From an uncultured Bacteroidia bacterium (lineage in GTDB: Bacteria > Bacteroidota > Bacteroidia > Bacteroidales > F082): a stretch of 62,676 nucleotides of DNA. Shown here in pieces: positions 30,746 through 40,402 of this stretch. The stretch lies in the NCBI GenBank assembly GCA_902767725.1, contig CACXIM010000004.1, positions 1 through 62,676 on the forward strand, in the 5' to 3' direction. The notes below the pieces were generated by a model. It saw only the letters and a list, made by a program, of their open reading frames with translations. It was not told the DNA's origin and did no database searches. How positions within the stretch are numbered: the first letter of the stretch is position 1; each line of letters starts with the position of its first letter. Made by a program: the position numbers and the translations under genes.

Positions 30746-33700
30746 ATGGCAAAGAACACAGCAGAAGCCGAAGTGCTAATCACGATGAACGGCAAGGCAG
30801 CGGAAAACGCCCTTGCGGCACTTCGCAAGCAGCAAGACCAATGCAACGACGCCGTCAAGGCAGGAATTGAGGCGCAGAAGGAACTTGACAAGCTGAGAAA
30901 CACTTCCATCGGCGAATATCAGAAGGTGGAAGGAAGGAGCTATGTGCAGCAAATGAAGCACCTCGAAGACATCATCAAGAAAGGCAAGGAAAACCAAAGA
31001 ACCTTAAACAGGCTCAACAAGGAAATCAATGTCACTGAATTGGCCACCAAGAAATATGCCGAGGTGCTGAAAAACATCAATGGCAGTTCGTTGGCCGAGT
31101 TGCAGGCCGTGGCGAAACAGTTGAAGTTTGAAATCCGCCAACTCCCGCCCGACACTCAAAAATTCATCGACAAGACCAAGCAGCTGAAGGAAGTCAACAC
31201 AAGAATCAACCAATTGACGACTAGCTTCAAGGGGCTGGTGGATCAAGGCGGCTTCTTAAAACGGATGGCTGGCAATTTAAGCAACTATTTCGGTGCAATT
31301 ATGATTGGCTATCAGTCCGTGAAGCGTTTGGCGCAGGGCTTCATGGAACTCTACAAGACCATCTCCAACTTCGAGCAAGCCAACGCCAACCTTGCCTCCA
31401 TCCTTGGGGCTACCAGCGACCAGATGGAGAAGATGGAGAAAGCCGCCATTGCCCTGGGCAGCTCGTCGCGCTACACAGCCACGCAGGTCACGGAGCTTCA
31501 GACCGAGTTGGCCAAACTGGGCTTCACCACCGACCAAATCGTGGCCATGCAGAAATCCGTGCTCAATTTTGCTGGAAGCGTGGGCACCGACCTTGCCAGC
31601 GCGGCGGCATTGGCGGGCGTGGCCTTGCGCTCGTTTGACCTGCGCGCCGACCAAACCGAGGATGCCTTGGGCACGATGGCGGTGGCATGCAACAAGAGCG
31701 CCCTTTCGTTCACCTACCTGCAAAACTCGTTCAGCACCATTGCGCCCGTGGCCAAGACCTACGGATTGAGCCTGAAAGACACCATTGCCTTGCTGGGCAC
31801 GTTGGCCAACGCGGGCTTCGATGCCAGCAGCGCGGCCACGGCTACCAGAAACATCTTGCTTAATTTGAGCGACACCAACGGCAAGCTGGCAAAGGCATTG
31901 GGCGGCACCGTCAATTCGTTTGGCGACATCATGAACGCGATGATCACCCTACGCGAGCAAGGCGTTGACTTGAACGACACCCTCGAACTGACCGATAAAC
32001 GAAGCGTGGCCGCCTTCAACACCTTCCTCGACGGTGCCGAGAACGCTCTTGAACTGCGTGATGCCTTGGAGAAAGTGGACGGCGAGCTGCAAAAAATCGC
32101 CGACCAACGAGCCGCCACGGTTGAAGGTGCCATCGACGGAATGAAATCGGCTTGGGAAGGCTTAGTGTTGAGTTTCCGAGGCAGCACAGGAACGTTCGCA
32201 AAGGTGTTTCGCGACATCACCGACGGCATCAACGCCCTTAAGGCTCTTATCGATCCTCAGAGCGCGGTAAGCGAGGCGGGTGCAGGGCTTATCCAAGACA
32301 ACCTGACCGAGCAATACAAGAAGATGCTCGACCCAGAGGAGTTCGGCAAGTATGTGGAGGAACAACTTGCCGCCTATGATGAGAAGATAGAACAGGCTGG
32401 AAAGAAGACGAGAAGACGGGGATGGGCTTCGTTGCTTTTCACTCCATTGCTGGGCAAATGGGCTGATGCGAAGGGGGTGAAGACCGAATTGGAAGGCGAA
32501 CGAGCCGTGTTTGAGGCTGCTGCCAACGACATTGCAAACACTGTGAATCTAACATTGGGTCAGGAGCTTACCCAACTTCAGAACGTCTATAACCGCGAGA
32601 TGAAAGCGGTTGAAGACGACATGTCTTTGAGTTGGAACGAGGTACACCAAAAACAGGCCGAAATCACCGAGAAATATTACAAGGACAGGCAATCCATCAT
32701 CAAAAAGGATTTCGAAAACAACAAGGCCGCAAGGGAAGCCGAAGCCAAGGAAGCCGAGAACGCGGCAAAGAAAAAGACCCAAGTGGATGAAAAAGAAGCC
32801 AAGAAAGCTGCCCTTGCCCGTCAGCAGGCCTACAACAAGCAGAAGGCGCAAATGGAGGCTTTCATGAACTTCCAGGAAAAGAGCCTGAAAGTGGCATGGC
32901 TTTCGGGCGAGATGGGCGAAGCCGACTACAATTCCTTGGTCTATCAGATGAAGGTAAAGCATTACGAGGCTCTTTTGGAATTGGCTCGGAAATACGGTCA
33001 GGACGATTCATCCATCCGCAACAAGATGCTCGACGACCACATCAAGGCATTGGAGGCGGAAAAGAAGCGAGTCAAGGAAGAAATGGAGGAGATGATGAAG
33101 GTGTATGCCTCAGAGCATCCCGACCAGAACATGAGCGACGAGGATTTCAGCAAGCTCCGCGACAGCCAAAGGAGGCAAGGCTACAAAGAAAAACTTGGCA
33201 CCATTCCCGGTGAGACCGACAAGGAATTTGACGCAAGGATTGAGCAATATGAAGCCTTCCAAGAGAAAATATTGGCCAAGGCCGCCGACATACGCGCCGC
33301 CATCACGGAGGATTCGGCACGTACCCAATATGAGACCGAAATGAAGTGGATCGAGAAACTCCACAAAGACGGCCTGCTTTCTGATGAAGAGTTCGAGAAA
33401 GCGAAAATGGACCAAAAACTTGGTTTTGCGGCAAAGATAGCGCAGGAGGTGAACCGTTACGCCGAGATGGCATCGAATTTCGCCAATGCACTGAAGGAGT
33501 CGGAAACGGCGAAGATGGAAGCCGAATACCAGGCACAACTCACAGCTGCCGGGGATAATGCCGAAGAGAAGGAACGCATCGAGGCTGAATACGAGCAGAA
33601 GAAACTGGATATGCAGAAGAAGTACGCCGATGTGGATATGGTTATCAACATAGCCAAGGCGATTGCATCTGGTGCATTGGCGGCGGTGGAAGCCTTTGCG

Positions 33701-34246
33701 GCGGCGGGCGGCAACCCTGTGTTGGGCGGCATCTTCGCAGCCATCATCGCCGCGACAACCGCAATTGAGATTGCCACTATCGTTTCCCAGCGTAACGCCA
33801 TCAAAAATGCCAGCGTCAGCGGTGGAGGCTCTTCATCGGCTCCGAAGACAGGCGAACGCAAGATGACCGGCTACGCCGAAGGCGGCTACACCGAAGACCA
33901 TACCACCCTGACCACCGTGGGCGAAAAGGGCAGGGAATGGGTTGGCCCCGCATGGATGGTGAGGAAGAACCCCGTGATGTTCGCCAACCTGGAGCGTTAC
34001 CGCAAGAGCGGAAGCCACGGACGAAGCGGCTCCATGAGTCGCGGCTTCGCCGATGGTGGCTTCACCCCCGGCAAAGGCGGTGGCTCGTCGGCAACGATGC
34101 CCGAACAAATCGACATCGAAGCCGCCGTGGAAGCTGCCATCCGCCGTGTGATGGCCGACGGTGCCATCCGCGCCTACGTTGTACGCAAAGACATCGAGGA
34201 ACTCGATGCCCAAACACTGAAATTCAAAAAACTTGGTTCAAGATGA
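30746..34246 (+). CDS. Tape measure protein
   Basis: 1166 residues, long coiled-coil protein. Residues about 200-480 match the phage tape-measure core (ANLASILGATSDQMEKMEKA, then AGVALRSFDLRADQTEDALG and AATATRNILLNLSD). Coiled coil from about 640 to 1000. Hydrophobic segment about 1000-1035 (IAKAIASGALAAVEAFAAAG...) likely enters the host membrane. It sets tail length and implies a tail of roughly 150-170 nm by the usual 1.5 angstrom per residue rule (inference). Confidence 0.9.
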   Translation: MAKNTAEAEVLITMNGKAAENALAALRKQQDQCNDAVKAGIEAQKELDKLRNTSIGEYQKVEGRSYVQQMKHLEDIIKKGKENQRTLNRLNKEINVTELATKKYAEVLKNINGSSLAELQAVAKQLKFEIRQLPPDTQKFIDKTKQLKEVNTRINQLTTSFKGLVDQGGFLKRMAGNLSNYFGAIMIGYQSVKRLAQGFMELYKTISNFEQANANLASILGATSDQMEKMEKAAIALGSSSRYTATQVTELQTELAKLGFTTDQIVAMQKSVLNFAGSVGTDLASAAALAGVALRSFDLRADQTEDALGTMAVACNKSALSFTYLQNSFSTIAPVAKTYGLSLKDTIALLGTLANAGFDASSAATATRNILLNLSDTNGKLAKALGGTVNSFGDIMNAMITLREQGVDLNDTLELTDKRSVAAFNTFLDGAENALELRDALEKVDGELQKIADQRAATVEGAIDGMKSAWEGLVLSFRGSTGTFAKVFRDITDGINALKALIDPQSAVSEAGAGLIQDNLTEQYKKMLDPEEFGKYVEEQLAAYDEKIEQAGKKTRRRGWASLLFTPLLGKWADAKGVKTELEGERAVFEAAANDIANTVNLTLGQELTQLQNVYNREMKAVEDDMSLSWNEVHQKQAEITEKYYKDRQSIIKKDFENNKAAREAEAKEAENAAKKKTQVDEKEAKKAALARQQAYNKQKAQMEAFMNFQEKSLKVAWLSGEMGEADYNSLVYQMKVKHYEALLELARKYGQDDSSIRNKMLDDHIKALEAEKKRVKEEMEEMMKVYASEHPDQNMSDEDFSKLRDSQRRQGYKEKLGTIPGETDKEFDARIEQYEAFQEKILAKAADIRAAITEDSARTQYETEMKWIEKLHKDGLLSDEEFEKAKMDQKLGFAAKIAQEVNRYAEMASNFANALKESETAKMEAEYQAQLTAAGDNAEEKERIEAEYEQKKLDMQKKYADVDMVINIAKAIASGALAAVEAFAAAGGNPVLGGIFAAIIAATTAIEIATIVSQRNAIKNASVSGGGSSSAPKTGERKMTGYAEGGYTEDHTTLTTVGEKGREWVGPAWMVRKNPVMFANLERYRKSGSHGRSGSMSRGFADGGFTPGKGGGSSATMPEQIDIEAAVEAAIRRVMADGAIRAYVVRKDIEELDAQTLKFKKLGSR

Positions 34247-36360
34247 AGCTGACGACTCGTAACGGGGAAATCGACCTGCCTGGCGATTTCTCTTTCAATA
34301 TGGAAAGGAGCAACCCGCTCCTGTTGGACGAAGGCGATTCAAGCGTTCCGGCCACATTGCCATCGTCGTCGAGGAACTTGGCCGCCATCGACCACCGCGA
34401 ACGCATCGACCGCGCCGAAGCCTACGACGACAAAGTGGATGCCATTCTCGAAGTGGGACCCATCCGTAAGAATGGGCAACTGGCATTCGACACCGTACAC
34501 AGCAGCAAGGGCGTCAATGCCTCGTTCTACATCGACAACAGCGACCTTTACATATCGTCGAAAAACAAGACTCTGAAGGAGATTTTTGCCAACAAGACCG
34601 AAGTGTTCGGAACCGTCAGTGCAGCCATTGAGGTGCTGCAGCGCGTCTACGAAGGTGCCGATTCCGACTTCAAGGTGTTTCCCGTGGCCGTGTCGCCCTA
34701 CGAGGAAAACGGCGTGACGAAATACCAATGGAACAACAGAACTGAAAATAATATGCTGGTGTATGAAACGACCATCCACGAGGGCGATTCCATCAACTCA
34801 GTGCCTGAAGGCTATGGACTCGCACCCTTCCTGAAGCTTTCGAGGCTCGTGGAGCTGCTTTTCTTTCTCCTTGGCTACGAGGTGACGGAAAACTGCCTGG
34901 CCGAATGGCCCTTCCAAAGGCTGGTCATCGTACACAACTACTCAGACTGCCTCTGCAACCAGACCGTCACCTTGTTTTATAAGGACCTCGTCCCGAGTTG
35001 TACCTTGCACGATTTTTTGACCTGGCTTAACAACAAGTGGCACGTGCAGCCGGTGGTGGATTCAAACAGCCGCAAGGTGAGGGTGGTTTCGATGGAAACC
35101 ATGTTGGCCATCGGTGCCGACATGGATATCACCCCCATCGTGGAGGACGATTTCACCGTACAGCTCAATCCCAGCAAGCGTGTGGTGATGACACCGACCA
35201 ACTCGATTGAAGGCACTGACCCAGCAGCCGACACTTTCGACCAACTGATTGAGAAGTACGGCGATTTTGCCTACGTCAATGAAATCGAATTCGGACAATT
35301 TCCGACGGCCACGCCACCGGTGCAAAACTCGCTGTTGCTCAGGCGGGCCACTGGCCTGTTCTACGGCAGCCTGTTTGACTCGAACTTTCAGCATTACAAG
35401 CTGAAACTTCTTGGCACCAACCATTTCACTTACGACCGTGCCAACAGTGCCGAAACGGAAGAATTCAGCCAATCGGATGTTATCCCGCTCATGCTTTGCG
35501 AAGGCAAGGCCGGAGCGATTTGGGTCGCGCCTTTCATCGGCGACCGCAAACACGCCCACACTTCGTACAACGACTCGGCCACCGACGACAAACAAGAAAT
35601 CATCGTTGTGCAGGCCGTGACGGACAGCGAGCACTTCTTTTATTACACCCAAGCCACGACACAGCCGGTCATCCCGTATAAGCTGCCCGAAAACGACAAG
35701 CACTTCATGGAGCTTGGCTTCGGTACCACGCCCTACGACCTCTACGATGCTTGTTGGAGCAAGTTCAACAACATCTTGCTGAACCATCCCACCTACCTTG
35801 ACGGCAGGGTGCGCTTCACCATCGGTCAAATCCTTGGCATGGACATGACACGCCTGAAGTTCTGCCAAGGCCAGAATCTTTTGCCAGTCAGCCTGTCGGC
35901 TCCCATAGCGGCAAAGCAGGGACTGACTGAGGCAAAGTATATGCTGGTGAAGACCTACATCGACGGCATCACCGACAGTGCCATACTGCCCAGCGCCATG
36001 TCGGAGTATGTCTGGGAGGTCGAAAGCAACATCCTTACGGTGGTGCAGGCTCTATGGACGCAGATGGGCGGTGGTCCCAACTTTGGCGACATCGATGTCC
36101 CCGACATGAATTGGGGAGTGGAGTCGCATTATCTGGCATACGGCAACTATTCGGTGCAGTATGTAGGCGAAGAGTTGAATCCTGGCACACCTTCGCAAGG
36201 CGATGTCGTTACACTTACCCGCCAAGCCATCATCACCATTCATTACCAAGAGATCATCGAAAATGAGCCGGAGCTAAGTCCTCCAGTTCAAACATTCGAG
36301 TGCCAACAGACCTTTGCCAACCAAACCGTGACCTTCGTGTTTACGGCGGTGCCCGCATGA
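34243..36360 (+). CDS. Tail-tip/baseplate protein after tape measure
   Basis: 705 residues from ATG 34243 (ATGA overlap with TMP). Begins MKLTTRNGEIDLPGDFSFNM, beta-rich throughout. In this slot one expects the distal tail or hub protein; size and N-terminal beta domain fit, but I see no diagnostic motif. Its last codons directly precede the TTTG of late-type promoter 5. Confidence 0.65.
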   Translation: MKLTTRNGEIDLPGDFSFNMERSNPLLLDEGDSSVPATLPSSSRNLAAIDHRERIDRAEAYDDKVDAILEVGPIRKNGQLAFDTVHSSKGVNASFYIDNSDLYISSKNKTLKEIFANKTEVFGTVSAAIEVLQRVYEGADSDFKVFPVAVSPYEENGVTKYQWNNRTENNMLVYETTIHEGDSINSVPEGYGLAPFLKLSRLVELLFFLLGYEVTENCLAEWPFQRLVIVHNYSDCLCNQTVTLFYKDLVPSCTLHDFLTWLNNKWHVQPVVDSNSRKVRVVSMETMLAIGADMDITPIVEDDFTVQLNPSKRVVMTPTNSIEGTDPAADTFDQLIEKYGDFAYVNEIEFGQFPTATPPVQNSLLLRRATGLFYGSLFDSNFQHYKLKLLGTNHFTYDRANSAETEEFSQSDVIPLMLCEGKAGAIWVAPFIGDRKHAHTSYNDSATDDKQEIIVVQAVTDSEHFFYYTQATTQPVIPYKLPENDKHFMELGFGTTPYDLYDACWSKFNNILLNHPTYLDGRVRFTIGQILGMDMTRLKFCQGQNLLPVSLSAPIAAKQGLTEAKYMLVKTYIDGITDSAILPSAMSEYVWEVESNILTVVQALWTQMGGGPNFGDIDVPDMNWGVESHYLAYGNYSVQYVGEELNPGTPSQGDVVTLTRQAIITIHYQEIIENEPELSPPVQTFECQQTFANQTVTFVFTAVPA

Positions 36361-36398
36361 TTTGTCACTCATTGAAACACATACAGGAATAATATTGC
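36361..36398 (+). promoter_or_regulatory. Late-type promoter motif, copy 5
   Basis: TTTGTCAC at 36361-36368 and TAATATTG at 36390-36397 with 25 nt between TTTG and the -7 box. No terminator lies before it, so it may reinforce readthrough from the TMP transcript. Confidence 0.7.
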
Positions 36399-36402
36399 AG
36401 AC

Positions 36403-37809
36403 ATGAATATCAGTGAATTTTCACAGAAACCTTCCTCCGGTTACACCTATGCCAAAAACGAGGTGCCGCCCTTCGTCATCACGACCAACAGAACCTTGCT
36501 GGCCATCCTGAGCATCGGCAACGAGGTTGTCTTCAAGGGTATCTATGCACCCGATTTCAACGGACAAATCTCCATTGATTTCCGTGGGCTTTACGATGTC
36601 TATCTGAAGACCATCATCCCGACCACGGGCAACGATGAAATCACCCATACGGAATATCGCCGCCGATTCACAGCCACATTCGAGGTCGTCGTTGGCGAAG
36701 ACACACCTGGCGACAGCAACACCATCTCGTGGTATGTGGCCAACGCCCGACTGAAGTCGGAAACGCCGTTCTACGAATGGGGCAGGGCCAATTTCCTCAC
36801 CAACCAACCCATTGAGAAAACCACCAACTACGAAGCCCCTGAATGGCTGACTTGGTGGGATGATGGTGCGTTGTGCGAACTCACGGCCCGCTTCTATCGG
36901 AGAAACGGCACCTCGATGGATGTCACCGTAAAGACTGACGCGGATGAAGGCGTGTATAGCTGCAATGTGCGCTACAGCCGCCTCATCAGAATGGCCAACG
37001 TGTTGCCCAGTTCGTTGCTTGGCTATTACGACCTTATCCTTAGTAACGTCAAGGATGGTGAGGTTTGCCGCCAACGCTACATCTACGAGGAACGCAGCGG
37101 CCACGAGAAATACTTCCTCTTCGTGAATGCCCTGGGCGGCATCGACACGCTGATCTGCAAGGGTGAGAACGTGCTCGCGCCCGACATCACCCACAACATC
37201 GGTCGATTTGGCCGCCAATACCGCGCCTTGGACGATACCAACGACATGCGTAAGTGGACACAGCACATCGGCCAGGTGCCCAACCGCCAACGCAATTGGA
37301 TCTACGAATTGCTGACCGCCAAGCAAGGTGCCGAGAAATACGACCCCGAGACGATGAAATACTTGGAAATCGTGGTCGACAGCTCAGAACTCTCCATGAG
37401 CGACTTCGGCCAGTTGGCAGGCTCGCCGTTCAGCTATATCCTGAACGAGACCGAAAACGTGGTGGCCGACACCGAGCGGCCCGACCGTAGCCTGCACCAG
37501 TCGGTGGCCGACCACGCCGATGAACTCTACGACGAAACGACCAAGGTGTTTGTCGCCTTCAGTCATGGTGCGACGGAACCCGTCACCATTCCTTCCGATA
37601 TGCTGTACGTCTTGTTTGACAACGACGAAAGCCAGAAGATGGAAACGGTGTACTACTTCATCAATGGCACAAAGGAAGGTGAGTTTACGATAGGCTATGA
37701 TGAAAGCCCAGTCGAAATCAGCATCAAGGAAGGCGTGAGCGTACACTTCGAAACGGAGGGCGCACTGGAGTCTTTGGAACTTAGGTATTACCCCATAAAT
37801 AATCTATAG
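36403..37809 (+). CDS. Tail-tip protein
   Basis: 468 residues, beta-rich and acidic, no signal peptide. Second large gene after the tape measure; a tail-tip or receptor-side component is inferred from order. No family recognised. Confidence 0.6.
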   Translation: MNISEFSQKPSSGYTYAKNEVPPFVITTNRTLLAILSIGNEVVFKGIYAPDFNGQISIDFRGLYDVYLKTIIPTTGNDEITHTEYRRRFTATFEVVVGEDTPGDSNTISWYVANARLKSETPFYEWGRANFLTNQPIEKTTNYEAPEWLTWWDDGALCELTARFYRRNGTSMDVTVKTDADEGVYSCNVRYSRLIRMANVLPSSLLGYYDLILSNVKDGEVCRQRYIYEERSGHEKYFLFVNALGGIDTLICKGENVLAPDITHNIGRFGRQYRALDDTNDMRKWTQHIGQVPNRQRNWIYELLTAKQGAEKYDPETMKYLEIVVDSSELSMSDFGQLAGSPFSYILNETENVVADTERPDRSLHQSVADHADELYDETTKVFVAFSHGATEPVTIPSDMLYVLFDNDESQKMETVYYFINGTKEGEFTIGYDESPVEISIKEGVSVHFETEGALESLELRYYPINNL

Positions 37810-37811
37810 CC

Positions 37812-38129
37812 ATGGCACGAATTCTTAAAGCAGTTGATTGGTATGTACACCTCGCAATGATTGTGAGCCTTGGGCTGGGCATAGCCGCATTCATCCTCCC
37901 ACCCACGGCGGTCATCGACCGGAGCGTGCTGGCCTTCATCGGCGAAATCACGGGCGCGGCTGCCTTGCTGACCTTCCTCACGAAGCTGCCCGAGTACATC
38001 GAAAAAGGAGGGACGGCCAGGGTGACCAAAGGCAACACCACTATCGAGGTGGGAGGGAAGCGGAGCCATGGCCGTGAAGCGGAACCAGAAGAAGATCCAT
38101 TAGACGAATTCGAACAAAAAGAAGATTAA
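37812..38129 (+). CDS. Two-TM membrane protein (holin-like topology)
   Basis: 105 residues: hydrophobic helices at about 13-31 and 40-58, a short periplasmic or cytoplasmic turn, then a charged acidic tail (EPEEDPLDEFEQKED). Small two-TM proteins with charged tails are often holins, but the lysis cassette is at 13.9 kb, so a tail or membrane role is equally possible. Confidence 0.5.
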   Translation: MARILKAVDWYVHLAMIVSLGLGIAAFILPPTAVIDRSVLAFIGEITGAAALLTFLTKLPEYIEKGGTARVTKGNTTIEVGGKRSHGREAEPEEDPLDEFEQKED

Positions 38130-38131
38130 CC

Positions 38132-38596
38132 ATGCTTACATTAGACTATCTCCGTAAAAGATTGAATGGCCATGTAGCAGCCATCTATAATGTCAAGGAA
38201 CAGGTCATCGAATCGGCAGGAGGCTTTGATGGCATCGTTTCACTTGTCCAAACCAAAAACATATCGCCGATTTTTGTGCTCGAAAACAGCGAGATAGGAG
38301 AGTTTTCGTTCCGACCTGGCGGCTTCGACAAGACTTCGCAATCCATCTGGGTTATGAAGATGGTGCCGAAGGACGGCGACCGACAGAAAGTGCAGCAGGA
38401 GTGCTTCAAGTTGATGAAGCGCATCCTTTCTATCCTCGCTATCCATGACGACGATGATGAATATCTGAAGGACTGGGAATGGGATAGAATCCCATGGGGG
38501 GTGCGTAATGCAGGTGCCAACTTCACAGGTTACGAGTTTACACTGTACTTTTCCGAAGACACCGATTTGACTTATGGACCAGGAACATATTGTTGA
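38132..38596 (+). CDS. Paralogue of 5258-5662
   Basis: 154 residues, 2 nt after the upstream stop. Shares MLTL..LR, ISPIFVLENS, DWEWDRIP and NFTGYEFTLYFSED with 5258. A 12-residue C-terminal extension overlaps the next gene by 23 bp. Unknown function; assembly role inferred. Confidence 0.65.
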   Translation: MLTLDYLRKRLNGHVAAIYNVKEQVIESAGGFDGIVSLVQTKNISPIFVLENSEIGEFSFRPGGFDKTSQSIWVMKMVPKDGDRQKVQQECFKLMKRILSILAIHDDDDEYLKDWEWDRIPWGVRNAGANFTGYEFTLYFSEDTDLTYGPGTYC

Positions 38597-38936
38597 CTTG
38601 AAGCAATGGGCTGAAATCACCGTCCAGCGGTGGGAAATGAGAATCGCAAAGCTGCGGTTCCTGCCCACCCACAGCGGCGACCTCATCAACTCGTTTCGCG
38701 CCCATGTTGAAAAGGACGCGAACGGCGACGTGGCCAAAATCAGTTTCACCTTTTTATATTATGGCTACTACGTGGATGCCGGAGCGGGTCCTGGCTACCG
38801 TTTGCCCAAAAGATGGTTCAACAAGATTTATTGGCGTGAGTTCAACCAGTTGGGCCGACTGATGGCAGCCCAGTACGGCCAGGAATGGATTGACGAGGTC
38901 ATGAAGTCCATCGAGACCATTAACCTTCACGGCTAA
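38574..38936 (+). CDS. Paralogue of 5662-6093 (gp10-like)
   Basis: 120 residues: VDLKQWAEITVQRWEMRIAK, ISFTFLYYGYYVDAGAG, RWFNKIYWREFNQLGRLMA. The second copy of the pair, placed at the end of the tail genes. The shorter spacer relative to 5662 makes it look like the more typical gp10-like form. Its end overlaps the converging integrase gene by 4 bp. Confidence 0.6.
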   Translation: MDQEHIVDLKQWAEITVQRWEMRIAKLRFLPTHSGDLINSFRAHVEKDANGDVAKISFTFLYYGYYVDAGAGPGYRLPKRWFNKIYWREFNQLGRLMAAQYGQEWIDEVMKSIETINLHG

Positions 38937-40093
38937 AAGGCTGGTGCCTTCTCCGAAATTGTTTCCACCAAGTGAGGATCCGCATGGTTGGCGTAACGTG
39001 TGGTGATGCTCAAATCGTGATGATCTGCGTGCTGCATGACGCTCAATGCGTCAATGCCACCCTTCAGCATTTCATTAAGTCCCGTATCTCGCAACGAGTA
39101 AAGCTGCATTTCGTTGGGCAATCCCAATGCTTCCCTCATGTCTTGCCAATCTTTGCGGAAACGACTGTAGGCGATATGCTTCTTTCCTGGCATGTAGCCG
39201 TCGGAAAAGAGGTAATCGCTCCTGTTGGCGTGTCGCGTCATCTTTTCCAGCCTCGTTATGAGTTCCGGAGTGAGTGACGCGCTGCGGCGAAAATGGGTCT
39301 TGCTGTCGTCCTCGCTGACATTGATGTATCGGTCTGCAAGCATCAGGTCTGATACATGCAGCCGCCAGCATTCCTTTGGCCGAATCATGGCGATGAAAAC
39401 CAACTCGCAGAGAACGAGATAGTTTTCATTGCGCTCCGACCAATACTTGAAGATATCCTTCCTCACTTCGTGCGGAATCAATATCCTGGTCTTTCCGTCC
39501 TCGCGCTTTTTCTTGATGTAGGCGAAGGGATTGTCCTTGCAGTAGTATTTCTCGATAGCGTAGGAGAAAAAGGCTCGGGCTTGCTTCAACCGGTTGTTGT
39601 AACTTCGCCCGTGCAAGTTCTTTTCCTCAACGAGATAGTCCATGAAGTTGACGGCCATCACTCGCGTGAAGCTGGAAATTGCAATCTGGCCGAAGTTCTT
39701 GGTCAACCATTCCTTGAACACTTTGACAAAGGAGCGGTAATTTATGATGGTGTCCGGGCGTACATCGCTCTCTTTGTCTTTCAGGTATTTGTCAAGTACT
39801 GCGCTGATAGGTGTCAGTTCCCGCGAATTGCTGGCATATCCCTCGAAGGGATTCCAGCCCGAGGCCAACTGACTGTTAAGCCTTACGATTACATCGGCGC
39901 AATAGGCCTTGAAGTCGGAGACCCTCGAATACTTCTTCCGTATGCGGTTCATTTTCATGACCCGTCTTTCCATCGCATTGAAAGCCGGATTGAACACGTG
40001 GTATTCGATGGTCCAGCCATGCGCCGTGTATTTCAGCGATGCCGGAAGGTAGCTGATGAGAGGTTGAGAGTTTTGGGTTTTGACGAGACACAT
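38933..40093 (-). CDS. int: Tyrosine-recombinase integrase
   Basis: 386 residues: SAM-like core-binding domain (about 100-200: VRPDTIINYRSFVKVFKEWL), then the catalytic domain with Arg in IRPKEC, the box SLRDTGLNEML (usual H-x-L-R-H, here Y-S-L-R-D), QHADHHD and nucleophile Tyr in TTRYANH. Bacteroidetes prophage type. It reads toward the tail genes; attP lies just upstream of its start. It integrates the phage into a host tRNA gene (inferred from attP). Confidence 0.9.
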   Translation of the reverse strand: MCLVKTQNSQPLISYLPASLKYTAHGWTIEYHVFNPAFNAMERRVMKMNRIRKKYSRVSDFKAYCADVIVRLNSQLASGWNPFEGYASNSRELTPISAVLDKYLKDKESDVRPDTIINYRSFVKVFKEWLTKNFGQIAISSFTRVMAVNFMDYLVEEKNLHGRSYNNRLKQARAFFSYAIEKYYCKDNPFAYIKKKREDGKTRILIPHEVRKDIFKYWSERNENYLVLCELVFIAMIRPKECWRLHVSDLMLADRYINVSEDDSKTHFRRSASLTPELITRLEKMTRHANRSDYLFSDGYMPGKKHIAYSRFRKDWQDMREALGLPNEMQLYSLRDTGLNEMLKGGIDALSVMQHADHHDLSITTRYANHADPHLVETISEKAPAF

Positions 40094-40151
40094 TTTTTTT
40101 TCTTCTTTTGTGGCCGAAACCTCAAAAGAATGAAAGTCAGTGTGTTACAAA

Positions 40152-40174
40152 TTTTGCGCCGATTTTGCGCCGAT
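40152..40174. repeat. Tandem TTTTGCGCCGAT repeats, left of attP
   Basis: TTTTGCGCCGAT at 40152-40163 and 40163-40174, 11-bp period. The same motif flanks the other side of the attP core at 40326-40348. Likely integrase arm-binding sites. Confidence 0.7.
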
Positions 40175-40183
40175 TTAAACTCA

Positions 40184-40210
40184 GAAAGTCAGCGTAAATC
40201 GCTGACTTTC
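40184..40210. terminator. 11-bp inverted repeat next to attP
   Basis: GAAAGTCAGCG (40184-40194) and CGCTGACTTTC (40200-40210), loop TAAAT; another GAAAGTCAG copy at 40132-40140. It could be a terminator-like hairpin or an extra recombinase or excisionase site. Confidence 0.45.
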
Positions 40211-40216
40211 AGATTG

Positions 40217-40256
40217 TAGTGGGACGTACTGGACTCGAACCAGTGACTACCGAGAC
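40217..40256 (-). other. Probable attP core (3' part of a tRNA gene)
   Basis: On the minus strand this is the 3' portion of a tRNA: T arm ACTGG TTCGAGT CCAGT (40244-40228) followed by acceptor ACGTCCCA. The 5' half of the tRNA is missing, so it is not a gene but the usual phage copy that restores the tRNA after integration. It is flanked by repeats on both sides and by int. Isotype and core limits cannot be read from this side alone. No gene is supported in 40094-40402. Confidence 0.75.
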
Positions 40257-40325
40257 CAATACCGCGACTTCCATCCGTCTGAAATTCAGCCTGTTGTTAT
40301 TCCTATTTTCTTCGTTTTTCCATGG

Positions 40326-40348
40326 TTTTGCGCCGTTTTTGCGCCGAT
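40326..40348. repeat. Tandem TTTTGCGCCG repeats, right of attP
   Basis: TTTTGCGCCG at 40326-40335 and TTTTGCGCCGAT at 40337-40348, 11-bp period, matching the left pair in orientation and spacing. Confidence 0.7.
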
Positions 40349-40402
40349 TTTTCAAACGCGCAATGATGGTGCATATATCTGTTATTCAGTTTGTTGTGTT
40401 TG

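Noticed and set aside
33937-34242. N-terminal extension of the 34243 gene into the tape measure gene
   Set aside because: It would overlap by about 300 bp in another frame; ATG 34243 gives the local ATGA overlap and a sensible beta-type N-terminus.
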